Shown: positions 29,087 to 39,467 of the stretch, piece after piece
Layout: each line of letters starts with the position of its first letter
How positions within the stretch are numbered: the stretch's first letter is position 1
NCBI GenBank assembly: GCA_965153355.1
Contig: OZ231128.1
Span: 9,548,001 to 9,612,000 of the forward strand
Source of the DNA: Flaccisagitta enflata
Taxonomy: Eukaryota; Chaetognatha; Sagittoidea; Aphragmophora
Direction: 5' to 3'
DNA length: 64,000 nt
The notes under the pieces: model-generated
What the model saw: only the letters and a program-made list of their open reading frames with translations
What the model was told of the DNA's origin: nothing
Databases searched by the model: none
Program-made: the position numbers and the translations under genes

Positions 29087-29517
29087 CACTTTTTATTTTT
29101 TATAAGAACCTAGTTTATAAGAACATCAAGGCTTCAAATTGCCCCAAAATCAAGAACCTCTTAAGAACATATGAAGGCTTCAAATTCTACAAGAAACTTT
29201 TTTGCTACTAATGAAACTTTTGAAATATTGATAAAATACTTGAAATTAGTAGATTTACAATCATATTCCATTATTTCTAATATAGATACCATAAAAATAT
29301 CAGTTGACTTCATAATTAAGTATCTATTTTAGCAATCATTGATAAAAATATATATTTATTTCTTTTTATTAATAGTGAATTGAAAGGTTTACTAAAATTT
29401 ATTTGATATTTAGAATTAAGAACACTCTAAGAACATTGGAGGCTTAATTTCACCTCAAAAAAAAAGAACATAAAGCCTTCAGTAAAAAAATGATGTTCTT
29501 ATAAAAAATAAAAAGTG
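29087..29517. mobile_element. MITE with perfect 23-bp inverted termini, TA TSD
   Basis: Begins CACTTTTTATTTTTTATAAG plus AAC and ends with the exact inverse. TA lies at 29085-29086 and 29518-29519. Inner arms also pair loosely (GAAGGCTTCAAATT against the GGAGGCTTAATTTC/AAAGCCTTCAGT blocks). TA duplication and length suggest Tc1/mariner-type mobilisation (inference). No coding capacity. Confidence 0.88.
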
Positions 29518-31258
29518 TACCGCCTATAACAGAAAAAAATGTGTGTTGTCTCGAAATCCGATTCAACTGTATCGTTTTTCTGAGTAATCACCATTTTTAG
29601 TTCAATGAATGAAATACAATATCAAAAATTCATCAGGCTCGGCCATAAAGGATCCAAGAATTTTTTCTGCAAAAAAGAAGAAAACAAGCATTTTAGACAA
29701 TGCAAAAGAGAAATACTATCTATAAATGTAAATTTCATTTTTCTTTTCCTTTTTTCTTTTTAAAACTAATTTAACAATAGAAAATGTATCACAGACAATA
29801 AGGGGGGGGGAAGAGATTACGATCCAGTAACGTGGGGAGGTGGCGGCGCAGGCGCTCTGGCCGCTGTGAGTCCAGCATTGGCACGTTGTAGGAGGACGGA
29901 AAGTCTTTGGAAGAAATGACTTATCATAGAAGAATGTGCAGTTGGAGCGATGAGATTCTGCCAAAACTGTTCCTTTGTCAAGATCAGTTTCTCTTATTTT
30001 GTTAAAAGAGGACGCGCAAGAGCTGTCTGTAAGCTTGTGCCAAACAGATGAACAGTTACATTTAGAGGAAGAAGTTTTAAAAACCGTTTTCCATTTGCTA
30101 CCATTTGCTAAATCTGTTCGCGCCTTTCATCATTCACTTGTAGGGGCGAACAGGAAGGTACTGCCACTACTGTCAGTACCTCTGGTTGGGACACCAAAGT
30201 TGTTGATACACCAATTTCTTCAGGAAAAAAAAAGATAGAAAAGGGGGAAAAATAGAGAAGAAAGGGAGAAGGAAAAAAAATGGGAACGAGAGATCAAAAC
30301 TAGATTGTTTATTGTGAAACTATGACAATTATCACTGTTGTTTTTAAGTTAAAAAAAAACACTTGATAGTTTCTGCTGGGACAATAAATTTGTCGGACAC
30401 CTCTAGGTGGTGACAGTGGTAAAAAAAAAAATCACTACTGAACACCCCTGTCCATGTGTGATATTACTGATATATTCATTTATCTTGGAAGCGTTGATTT
30501 ACTGCTAATAGGGGCTACCTAGGAATAAAGTCTTCATTCACTTTAGGAAAATATTCATTTATCCAAAACATTAAGTGATTAAGGGATTTTTTTCAGTATT
30601 TGATCCGATGTCCTACTTAGGGTATGACCACATCCATTTGGTAAAATAACTATTTTCGGAGCTTTAGATTAATTCTAAGAGGACTTGTCACTTGAACTTT
30701 TGTGCTGGATATAGTGAACTGAAGCATTGCTGATTTAGTAGCCTTGAAGCTCCAATCATTTTCACTTACTGAATTTTAAGTTCTTTTTATTCACGTTAAC
30801 AGAGGCAGGAAAAATAAAAGTGTTCCAAACCTTTGTAAGCAGACAAATATTCCGAATTTGTAGCCGTGGACTGACTATTCTGCCCGAGGGCCCGTCCTTC
30901 AGTTGTTCTGTAATGATCGAGCAAAAAAGTGTAAGTACGTGTATTTCTGCCTTGTAATGTAACCCCTTGTTACATGCCTTGCATGAGCCACAAACCGTAA
31001 ATTGCTCCAGGTTGCACCGTATTGCTGAAGAGATGTAGTACCAACATGACACGGCGTTAGATGCGTACACAGATGATTTGACGATCTGATTCCTCAAATC
31101 GTTGCAAGTATGGATTGCTCATTTCATATTCATGCACACTAATCAGTATGTTGAAGATTGGGCTCCTTAATATAATGCTGTACCAACTAAAAATCAAACA
31201 GTTGGTGTCGGAAAAAAGTATTGAGGTCAATTGTGGGAAAAAGGCTTGATATCAACTA
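29518..31258. other. Least repetitive stretch of the window, no confirmed gene
   Basis: Several frames of 80-110 aa exist (reverse 29716-29964, forward 29975-30238, reverse 30762-31097). None shows a domain I know. The reverse strand between about 30200 and 29800 stays mixed in composition, with two adjacent stops near 30138. This is the best place to look for real exons, but the sequence alone does not support one. Confidence 0.3.
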
Positions 31259-31259
31259 A

Positions 31260-32275
31260 AAAAACTTACTCTCATCGACCTTAAAGATTTTGATGATGAC
31301 CAACTAGTCTCGTTAAGTAATTTGGAAAAAAGTCGAAGAGACGAAGTCCCTTCGGTCTTTTTGAGTCCTGCAGAGTTTTTTGGATTTCCCTTTTTCTCAT
31401 GAAGCGTTTGGGAAAGTTGGTAAGCTTTTGGGGCCAAATGGTACTACGCATGAAATTAATAGCTAAGAAAGATCTAATTCTCCTCTTTCAGATGACGCCA
31501 AGCAGAATTTTGTGTGATCGATAGTTTTGAAGCTATGATTTTTTAAATCTTTTTTGTTTTTTTCGCATTCTTTGCATATTTCCCAAAAACGAGGAATCAA
31601 GTTGAGGTTTATTTGAACTTTGAAATGTCCCAGGTGATGATTGTGCGTCCTGGCAGCACAGTCTTGCTCTCATTTCAACTCAGTCCATCCATCAGTCTGT
31701 TGGTCTGTCTGACCGTCTGAGTGGTAGGGGGTTGGATGCTTCTGTCCACCTGTCAGAAATGATTTGGAAAATAGTCGAGATTCGAAGATTCGAAGACTTT
31801 TTAGTTGCGGACACGCAACTCTATAAGAGGCTTTGTCCGTCCGTCCGTTGGTCCGTCCGTTGGTCCGTCCGTAACCATCGAGTCGAAAAGTGGGAAAACG
31901 CGCATTTCCGCCCCTGCCCACCCGTCCGCAACTGATGGCTGTGTATCCGGCCTTGTTGAGTTCCGCAAAGGAAAATTGTTTTCCCTTTTTCTCATGAGGC
32001 GTTTGCGGAAGTTGATAAATTTTGGGGGCCGAATGAAACTACGCATGAAATTAATAGCTGAGAAAGAGCTAAATCTTCTCTTTCAGATGACGCCAAGCAG
32101 AATTCTGTGCGATTGATAGTTTTGGAGCTATGATTTTCTGAATCTTTTTTTATTTTTTGCATTTTTTGCATTTTTTCCAAAAATTAGGAATTAAGTTATT
32201 GAAGTCTATTTGAACTTCAAATTGTCCCAGATGATGATTGTGCATGCTGGCAGCAAAGTTTTTCACTCTTTTAGT
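31260..32275. repeat. Local duplication: 31363-31680 resembles 31957-32275
   Basis: Shared blocks in order: TTTCTCATGARGCGTTTG, ACTACGCATGAAATTAATAG, CTCTTTCAGATGACGCCAAG plus CAGAATTYTGTGYGAT, and TGTCCCAGRTGATGATTGTG. Copies are clearly diverged. The second copy starts at the exact end of the Family A element at 31798-31957 and the next Family A fragment starts at its end. The adjoining segment 31262-31322 (CTTACTCTCATCGACCTTA) is also repeated at 33010-33072. Confidence 0.85.
31798..31957 (+). mobile_element. Family A (A1), compact full-length copy
   Basis: TTTTT then hairpin AGTTGCGGACACGCAACT, CTATAAGAGGCTTTGTCC, core (GTCC/GTTG)n, AACCATCGAGTCGAAAAGTG, CTGCCCACCCGTCCGCAACT and GTGTATCCGGCCTTGTT. 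At 160 bp it is the shortest complete copy and a good model for the family. Confidence 0.92.
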
Positions 32276-32365
32276 CGTGGAATCTATAAGAGGCTTTGTC
32301 CATCCGTTGGTCTGTTGGTCCATCAGTCTACCCATGGTGATCAAGTTAAAAGTGGAAAAACAAGC
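32269..32365 (+). mobile_element. Family A (A1), 5' half
   Basis: TTTTAGTCGTGGAATC, CTATAAGAGGCTTTGTCC, a GTTG/GTCC core and GATCAAGTTAAAAGTGG. The 3' half is replaced by CT-rich sequence. Confidence 0.8.
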
Positions 32366-32419
32366 ATTGTCACTCTCTCTTTCTCTCTCTGTCTCATTCT
32401 CTGTCCGTCTGTCGGTCTC

Positions 32420-32423
32420 TCCA

Positions 32424-32476
<53 letters not shown>

Positions 32477-32480
32477 TTTT
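32420..32480. repeat. (CT)n microsatellite
   Basis: CT of about 45 bp preceded by CTGTCTGTCT. Confidence 0.92.
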
Positions 32481-32532
32481 TTCTCTCAGCATTTACGACT
32501 TTTTTCCTACGGCGATTAGCCGCCTTTATTGG

Positions 32533-33014
32533 TATTTGATAGGAATTGTTCTGAATTACCTCTCAAGCGAGATCTTTTCCTTTGTAACTTCAATATGCAA
32601 ATCAGGGTTTAATGACATCCTTTTGCTTTACCGGCCTTGCTGGTTTTTTTTTCTTCCTCGGGCTCAACAGAATTGTGCGGAATGTGCCCAGAAGGCTTGG
32701 TCAAAAACAAGGCCAAGTTAAGGCCAATAAGTGCGCCTCGCTTGATTAAGAATTTGTGAATGAACGTTTTTCATGAATGAATGAATGAATGAATGAATGA
32801 ATGAATGAATGAATGAATGAATGAATGAAAATAAACATGGTAAGGCATGAAAGGTGATAGGAATGAAGATATACGTCAGAATCAGCCGTTTTGCGCATTT
32901 CAAACGATTGCGTTACCGACCGACCAACAGACAGACCGAGAAACGGACATGACCTCTTATAGAAGTGCGAGGACGCACTTAAAACTCGCTAAAATCAGGC
33001 CTGTTCATGGAAAA
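32533..33014. repeat. Recent tandem duplication, copy 1
   Basis: Nearly identical to 33071-33565 over about 480 bp, starting TATTTGATAGGAATTGTTC and ending AGGCCTGTTCATGGAAA. It contains (GAAT)n at 32775-32828 and a reverse Family A fragment with ACCGACCGACCAACAGACAG and hairpin AAGTGCGAGGACGCACTT at 32960-32980. Confidence 0.93.
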
Positions 33015-33070
33015 CTTACTCTCATCGACCTTATAGATTTTGATGATGACCAACTAGTTTCGTTAAGTAA

Positions 33071-33565
33071 TATTTGATAGGAATTGTTCTGAATTACCTC
33101 TCAAGCGAGATCTTTTCCTTTGTAACTTCAATATGCTAATCAGGGTTTAATGACATCCTTTTGCTTTACCGGCCTTGCTGGTTTTTTTTTTTCTTCCTCG
33201 GGCTCAACAGAATTGTGCGGAATGTGCCCAGAAGGCTTGGTCAAAAACAAGGCCAAGTTAAGGCCAATAAGTGCGCCTCGCTTGGTTAAGAATTTGTGAA
33301 TGAACGTTTTTGATGAATGAATGAATGAATGAATGAATGAATGAATGAATGAATGAATGAATGAATGAATGAATGAATGAAAATAAACATGGTAAGGCAT
33401 GAAAGGTGATAGGAATGAAGAAATACGTCAGAATCAGCCGTTTTGCGCATTTTAAACGATTGCGTTACCGACCGACCAACAGACAGACCAAGAAACGGAC
33501 ATGACCTCTTATAGAAGTGCGAGGACGCATTTAAAACTCGCTAAAATCAGGCCTGTTCATGGAAA
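33071..33565. repeat. Recent tandem duplication, copy 2
   Basis: Same content as copy 1. Differences are a few substitutions (for example ATATGCTAATC for ATATGCAAATC), one extra T in the T-run, and a longer (GAAT)n at 33314-33380. The low divergence contrasts with the older duplication upstream. Confidence 0.93.
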
Positions 33566-33603
33566 CAATCGAGATTCTGGTCGTCAGTAGAAACACATCC
33601 CAA

Positions 33604-33872
33604 GGGCGTGTTTCTAGTGAGCGCCAAAAACGCGTTTGTTCCCGTGAAACGCGATAACAGCGTGAACAAATATTCAAGTTTTTCAACTGTCCCATAAGGG
33701 AGTAGGCAAAGTGAGTAAGCGAGCCCGTGAACGGAGCGAGTGAGCGAAGTGAGTGTAGCAAAGCGGAGCGCTGCGGAGCGAGAGAGCGGAGTGAAGGGTG
33801 CGAGCGAACGAACGTAGGGAGCGACCGAGTGGCCCTTTTAAAAACGCGTTGTCTGACTAGAAACGTACCCCC
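33604..33872 (+). mobile_element. Family D MITE, 3-bp TSD CAA
   Basis: GGGCGTGTTTCTAGTGAGCG start and GACTAGAAACGTACCCCC end, with CAA at 33601-33603 and 33873-33875. The middle carries the GAGCGA-rich tract with GGAGCGCTGCGGAGCGAG. Confidence 0.88.
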
Positions 33873-33962
33873 CAAATGATCTTGGCTTTGTTTTGCCTCA
33901 TCCCAATTCCGCGGCGACTTCCTTCTTTCCTTCTGGACAATCAACGTTTTTTTCCACCTCAT

Positions 33963-34111
33963 TTTCTTCTTCTTCTTCTTCTTCTTCTTCTTCTTCTTCT
34001 TCTTCTTCTTCTTCTTCTTCTTCTTCTTCTTCTTCTTCTTCTTCTTCTTCTTCTTCTTCTTCTTCTTCTTCTTCTTCTTCTTCTTTTTCTCTTCCTTTTT
34101 CTTTTTCTTTT

Positions 34112-34145
<34 letters not shown>

Positions 34146-34279
34146 ATAATACTGTGACTATTGTCACTACTTATTTCAACATAAGTGTCATCGCTTATTT
34201 GGACAGTGAATCAAATTCTTCTTCTTCTTCTTCTTCTTCTCTTTCTTCTTCTTCTTCTTCTTCTTCTTCTTCTTCTTCT

Positions 34280-34326
<47 letters not shown>

Positions 34327-34330
34327 TTTC
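33963..34330. repeat. (TTC)n in two blocks
   Basis: TTC 33965-34084, a degenerate TTTTTC part to 34145, a 70-bp unique spacer, TTC again 34218-34327. Confidence 0.96.
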
Positions 34331-34439
34331 CCATGAGTCTCAATGGTTAATTCGACCAAAGCACACAATCAGTTTTTTTATTAGTTTAATTGTTTATTTT
34401 ATTTTATTTTCATAATTGGCAATATCAGCAGGGTTTCCG

Positions 34440-34555
34440 TTCATGGACGCATCAAAGCGTAAGATTGGCCCCCAATCATTCCACTTTTCATGATTGGGGG
34501 TTGGACACCCCGGTCCACCCCTACGCGACGATATTGTAACCCCGCGTCACTTGTT
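34440..34555 (+). mobile_element. Family A (A1), 3' part
   Basis: ATTGGGGGTTGGACACCCCG, CCACCCCTACGCGACGATAT and AACCCCGCGTCACTTGTT match the alternative A1 tail seen at 3340-3373. Confidence 0.8.
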
Positions 34556-34754
34556 CTCCTGGTTATCAACTTTGAGCCCTCAGCCCGATTGGCTTTTCAG
34601 CATGAGGCGTAAAATTAAGATTCTCACTCATTTCAGTCAGCAGTCAGCAGTGAGATGGTTTCTAGATTTCTAGTTAGACGCATCGCTCAGAGAGAGGCGT
34701 GCACCTTTTTTGCACTCCTAATATTACTCTCGACTGAAGGGCAATTTTCGTCAA

Positions 34755-35045
34755 AATTTTGGTAAAGGACTTTTGGCAGTACCCCTGGCCTCCAGTACCC
34801 CATTGTAAAAAAATCGGGAAAAAGTGAGGATATATCTTGGCAGTACCCTCAGCAGTACCCCAGTCTTCTCTTTGGGGAATGATTCTAGCAGTACCCCCTT
34901 CAATCTGGCAGTACCCCATGTTATAATGGGGAACTATCCTAGCAGTACCTCCTCAACTTGGCAGTACCCTTTCATATATTAGGGAACAATCCCAGCAGTA
35001 TCCAGTCTGTTTGGCAGTACCCCTTTAAAATACATGGGGAATCAA
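34755..35045. repeat. Degenerate tandem repeat of about 54 bp (GGCAGTACCCC type)
   Basis: AGCAGTACC recurs at 34851, 34887, 34941 and 34994, each followed about 25 bp later by TTGGCAGTACCC and a GGGGAAT/GGGGAAC block. About five units. Confidence 0.85.
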
Positions 35046-35295
35046 ACCATTGAAGGAACTCTCTTCGTCTTAACCTAACATTCTCACACAATCAGACACT
35101 TTAGATTTATTAATTCCAATTTTTTTTCTCTATCAATGATGCTTTTCTTTCACTTCTAACAATAATGGGCGATAGCTTACTAGTTTACGAAAGCAAAAAC
35201 CTCTCTGCTTTCCTTGCCATGATTTAGTCACCTTTTTAAACAGAAATAAGCACTTTCAATGTAAATGGTGAGTGAGTATACTAAAAACTAAAAAA

Positions 35296-35562
35296 AGCTA
35301 AAAAGAAACGAAATATTGAAACAAATGATGTAGTTATTTTATTCATAATTCATTTTTTCAAAATACATTTTTTCATCATGAGAGGTCAAGTGTAAGCGAT
35401 GGTTTGCAGTTGTTTTCAACCATAGGAAAATTTTTCCGCGTTTATCTCACAACACCTCATGATGAAAAAATGTATTTTGGTGAGAAATTGATGCTTTTGA
35501 AAAAATGAATTATGAATAAAATAATTACATCATTTGTTTCAATATTTCGTTTCTTTTTAGCT
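35296..35562. mobile_element. Short foldback element
   Basis: AGCTAAAAAGAAACGAAATA on the left is the exact inverse of the right end. Arms of about 110 bp pair (ATTCATAATTCATTTTTTCA, then ATACATTTTTTCATCATGA) around a 60-bp loop. It abuts the TTTTTAG start of a Family A copy. Confidence 0.85.
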
Positions 35563-35563
35563 A

Positions 35564-35774
35564 TTTTTAGTTGCATGCCACGCGACTCTACTTTGTCGGT
35601 CCATCCATCGGTCTGTCGGTCCGTGTGTCTGTTGATCTTTCGATCTTTCACACTTTACTATTTTTGGTTTGTGCCGTTTTTGGCCTCAGTTCTCCTGCCC
35701 AAATGATCAAGTGACCTCAAATATGGCCCCTGCCCACCCACACGCGACTGGGGTAGCCATGTATCCGGCCTTGT
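35564..35774 (+). mobile_element. Family A (A2), full length
   Basis: TTTTTAGTTGCATGCCACGC, core GTCGGTCCATCC, CAGTTCTCCTGCCCAAATGA, TGACCTCAAATATGGCCCC, CCCACACGCGACTGGGGTAG and TGTATCCGGCCTTGTT. Confidence 0.88.
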
Positions 35775-36104
35775 TCATTTTATTTCAGAGTTCAAATCAT
35801 TTTCAATTGAGTAAGATGACCTCTATTGGGAGAGGGATGGCAACTAAGGTGGACAACAAAATTGATCATTATGCTATGAGTACTTTTTTGCTCTTGAAGT
35901 TTTGAACAAGAAATTGAACAAGAATAAAACCAAAATTGCTGATTCTCACATCAACGAGGACCTGTAAAGGGGATATGTTAGGAGACTGGATTGAGGGGGA
36001 TGAAGAAACACAAGTTGATTGTAAGGTATAAGTTTGTTTCAGTTGGGAACAAAACCACGATTGAAAGTGACATGACGCAGTTGAGATTATTACAGACGTT
36101 GTTT

Positions 36105-36145
36105 CTGTTTTTGTTGTAGTTGTTGTTGTTGAGGTTGTGGTTATT

Positions 36146-36181
<36 letters not shown>

Positions 36182-36265
36182 TTGTTGTTTTCTTGGCAGA
36201 AGCAGTAATCAATGTGATTAAGGTAATATCAAAAGTTTCTTTGTTGTTGTTGTTGTTGTTGTTTT
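36105..36265. repeat. Imperfect (GTT)n
   Basis: GTTGTTGTT runs at 36115-36190 and 36240-36262 with interruptions. Confidence 0.88.
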
Positions 36266-36274
36266 GTCCTAATC

Positions 36275-36880
36275 TAATCAAAATGGCCCAAATCCAAGCA
36301 TAATGGGCCAAATCCAAGCAAAATGGCCCAAATCTTGCCAGAAAACCCCCATTCTGACCTGAGGTCCATCATTTTGGCCCCTTAGACCTGTGTTGTGGCC
36401 TCTGATACCTAGACTCTAACCAGATTTGGGTCATTTCTCTTGGATTAGGCTATCATGCTTGGATTGGCGCTATTTTGCTTAGATTTGGGCCATATTGCTT
36501 GAATTTGGGCTCTTTGGCAGATTTTGGATCAGAATAGGCCCCAAAAGAGACAAAGCCCTGAGGATGGGGCTAGGGGGGGGCAAACAGACGAGCCAATGGA
36601 GGGATGGACGGAAAGATTCCCCCTGTATTCTACAGGACTTTGTCTCCATTGGGGCTGGTGCCCTGCTCCCCCTCAACTTAAATTACACACTACTCAAGCA
36701 GGGCACAGGTACCGCTGAACACTCACTGCCTTTGGGCTGCTATTTATGCTTATGTCCAATAAATGCGTCTTCTATGGATACAAGGTGTTATATAACCAGT
36801 TGCCCAAGGGCAATATGTGGTTAGCGATACCAGTTGCCCTGCATGAGTATAACTTTAAGTAGGGGGAAGCAGGACAAAAC
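36275..36880. mobile_element. Family C element with 20-bp AAGCAAAATGGCCCAAATCC core
   Basis: Core units on the left are in one orientation (CAAATCCAAGCAAAATGGCC) and on the right in the other (TTTTGCTTAGATTTGGGCC). They are followed by TTCTACAGGACTTTGTCTCC, GGGGCTGGTGCCCTGCTCC and tail GCAGGGCACAGGTACCGCTG. A second terminal piece follows at 36797-36880 (GTTGCCCAAGGGCAATATGT). Confidence 0.78.
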
Positions 36881-36998
36881 AAAAAGACATACCGTCTTTT
36901 AGAGATGCAGGGACGCTTTTAAAAAGATGACATAATGGCTGTAATTCAGTGCAAGTGGTAATTAATTGAAGATAATGAAACTAGAACTTGTTGCTGTA

Positions 36999-37595
36999 AC
37001 AGTAGCGACAGAAAATTCCGGATAACAAGTTTGTCAGTATTCAGAACCCAAGCAATGAGAAAAATCAAGGAAAATTGGTGACTGTTTTGAAGCTCTGCGA
37101 AAGCTCTTTCAAATGAAACGTTGCTGGTTGTCTAAGCTTTATTAGTTTAGATTTGGCATTGGAATGAAGACAGATTGTCAGGAATTTGAGAATTCATTAC
37201 AAAATTTTCATGTTTTTTGTTTGTTTTAAAATAGAAACTAAACGCATGGAGTAAATAATTCGTTTTTGGCGCTATTTTGAAGAAAATTCGAAGCTCTTTA
37301 ATTTGCTCATGGATATCAAGTAGCTGTGTTAAACTTGAATGGAATCATTAAGAAAAACGTTGAGACAAAAATTACTAATAGAAAAAAAAAGACAATATTC
37401 GCCCTTTTTCCAAACGGTGATACTTTTCTTTAAACCTATGCCATTTCTAAAGGAACAAAGCTAGAGATACCAGCAAGGTGGCATTAGAAAGATTTTTCAA
37501 AGATCTTTCTAATGGTCATGAATTTTTTATGATCAAGCTTTTGGGTTAGCAAGAATAAGCAAAACAAGTTGTCCGGAATTTTCTGTCGCTACTGT
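36999..37595. mobile_element. MITE with TA TSD (ACAGTAGCGACAG termini)
   Basis: Left ACAGTAGCGACAGAAAATTC plus CGGA. The right end is its exact inverse for 24 bp, with one mismatch beyond. TA lies at 36997-36998 and 37596-37597. 597 bp, no coding capacity; Tc1/mariner-like by duplication (inference). Confidence 0.87.
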
Positions 37596-37649
37596 TATGT
37601 TGAACCTGTAAGAGCATGATAGCACTTTATTGTAAACAAATAAGTGTGC

Positions 37650-37650
<1 letters not shown>

Positions 37651-37728
<78 letters not shown>

Positions 37729-37732
37729 TGTA
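37651..37732. repeat. (GT)n microsatellite
   Basis: About 80 bp GT, 55 bp after the MITE. Confidence 0.96.
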
Positions 37733-37734
37733 GA

Positions 37735-38845
37735 TATAATTGCAGTTTTTAAATTTAAGCTTTAAACTTATGATACTTAACATATTTTTAATTATTTTGA
37801 TCTATGTGAACAATATCAAATTTAAAAAAAGAATCAACAAAAATACCTCTTATTAGAAACAAGAAGGTATGCACCATCCTAAGAAGTCCAATGCCTATTG
37901 GAAAAGTAATGTTCTTCTAGAATCTCAAGGTGGAGGACCTGTAGAGGCAACAGTTACGGGTCCACGCCTGGCGCTTCTGGAGGGGCAGGCTCCCACAGAA
38001 CCAGGCAGCTATGCTGGGCAGGATTGATGGGGTGCATGGGTATGGGACGAGGGCTGCAAGGGGGGGGGCTTTATCTTTCGACCAGGGACCATGGGTCAGT
38101 GGGGTACAGGGTGCCGAAGGAGTGGGCGGCTTTGGGGGAGGATCACAGGGGGTTGGCGTCTCTTGCGGCTGTTAAGAGGCGGTCGAGGGCTGGGTTTCTG
38201 GCCGGTTATGGGGGCTTTGAGTGTCGGGTGGTAGGGTGCGGGGTCTGAGCTGGGGGGCGGGTTTTTTGACCTCTCAGCGTGGGCTGATAAGTGGGGGGCT
38301 GTCGTTGGTGTCTCGACACATCTGAGATGAGGCAGACAAATTGGCTTCCATTTTATCCTATTGCGTCTCCTTTTGAAAAATCTAAAATGGCCCGATACAT
38401 GCGTCACTTGTCCCAAAACTTGTTTCACAAATAAATTGTGTACAAAAATGTGATACTACTCTATTCTTGCCTTTGAATTTGAACCGCTGATGAATTATTA
38501 TTATCATTATCATTGTCATTGAAATCGTGTATTTAAGCTCAGAGATTGCTATGGTAATCTATTGCTTACATTTTCCATGCTTTACCTTTCTATTTGCAGA
38601 ATCAACTCTTACTGAGTTTTGATTTTGCCACAGGGATGTAAGCGATGGTTGCTGATTGTTTTGAAGCCCCAGACAAATTTCTCTCATTCCATGAAAACAA
38701 CCTCACATTTGGGACAGCTTTTTAAAGCACGTTTTGAACATTTCCAGTAAATGGTCCATGTATAGCAATGATTTCCTTATGAATTGCGCTATACATATCA
38801 GCATAGACGGACCAAGCAGCATAGACACAAAGTAGAAAGAAATCG
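37735..38845. other. Unique stretch with a G-rich island
   Basis: Positions 37940-38320 are strongly G-rich on the plus strand, unlike the AT-rich flanks, with short frames on both strands (74 and 110 aa). No domain is recognised. It may be a fragment of a GC-rich element. Confidence 0.4.
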
Positions 38846-38846
38846 A

Positions 38847-38905
38847 ACGGACGGACCGACACACATAGCGGGTCAGAGAGTCGCGTAGCACGCGACTGAA
38901 AAAAA
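38847..38905 (-). mobile_element. Family A (A2), hairpin end only
   Basis: ACGGACGGACCGACACACAT, AGCGGGTCAGAGAGTCGCG and the near-palindrome AGTCGCGTAGCACGCGACT followed by AAAAAAA. A (GAAA)n tract starts 15 bp later. Confidence 0.82.
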
Positions 38906-38917
38906 GGGAGAATAGAG

Positions 38918-38919
38918 GA

Positions 38920-38967
<48 letters not shown>

Positions 38968-38977
38968 GAGAAAGAAA

Positions 38978-39018
<41 letters not shown>

Positions 39019-39021
39019 AAA

Positions 39022-39069
<48 letters not shown>

Positions 39070-39170
39070 AGAAAGAAAGAAGAAGAAAGAAAAGAAAGAA
39101 AGAAGAAAAAGAAAGAAGAAAGAATTACAGAAAAAAGAAAGAAATAAATAAAGAAAGAAAGAAAGAAAGT

Positions 39171-39237
<67 letters not shown>

Positions 39238-39282
39238 CTAGAAAGAAAGAAAAGGCGAAAGAAAGAAAGAAGTAAAGAAAAA

Positions 39283-39333
<51 letters not shown>

Positions 39334-39362
39334 CAAGCTAGAAAGAAAAAAAGGGCGAACGA

Positions 39363-39430
<68 letters not shown>

Positions 39431-39462
39431 CAGACAGAAAGAAAGGAAGAAAGAAAAAAGAA
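38918..39462. repeat. (GAAA)n, about 545 bp
   Basis: Lies between a Family A hairpin end and a Family C start. A block GCTAGAAAGAAAGAAAAGGC near 39238 recurs in variant form near 39335. Confidence 0.96.
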
Positions 39463-39467
39463 AGAAA

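Noticed and set aside
29716-30238. Convergent 82- and 87-codon frames as a possible gene
   Set aside because: No recognised domain, no clear splice structure, and in-frame stops nearby. Kept only as a region to test.
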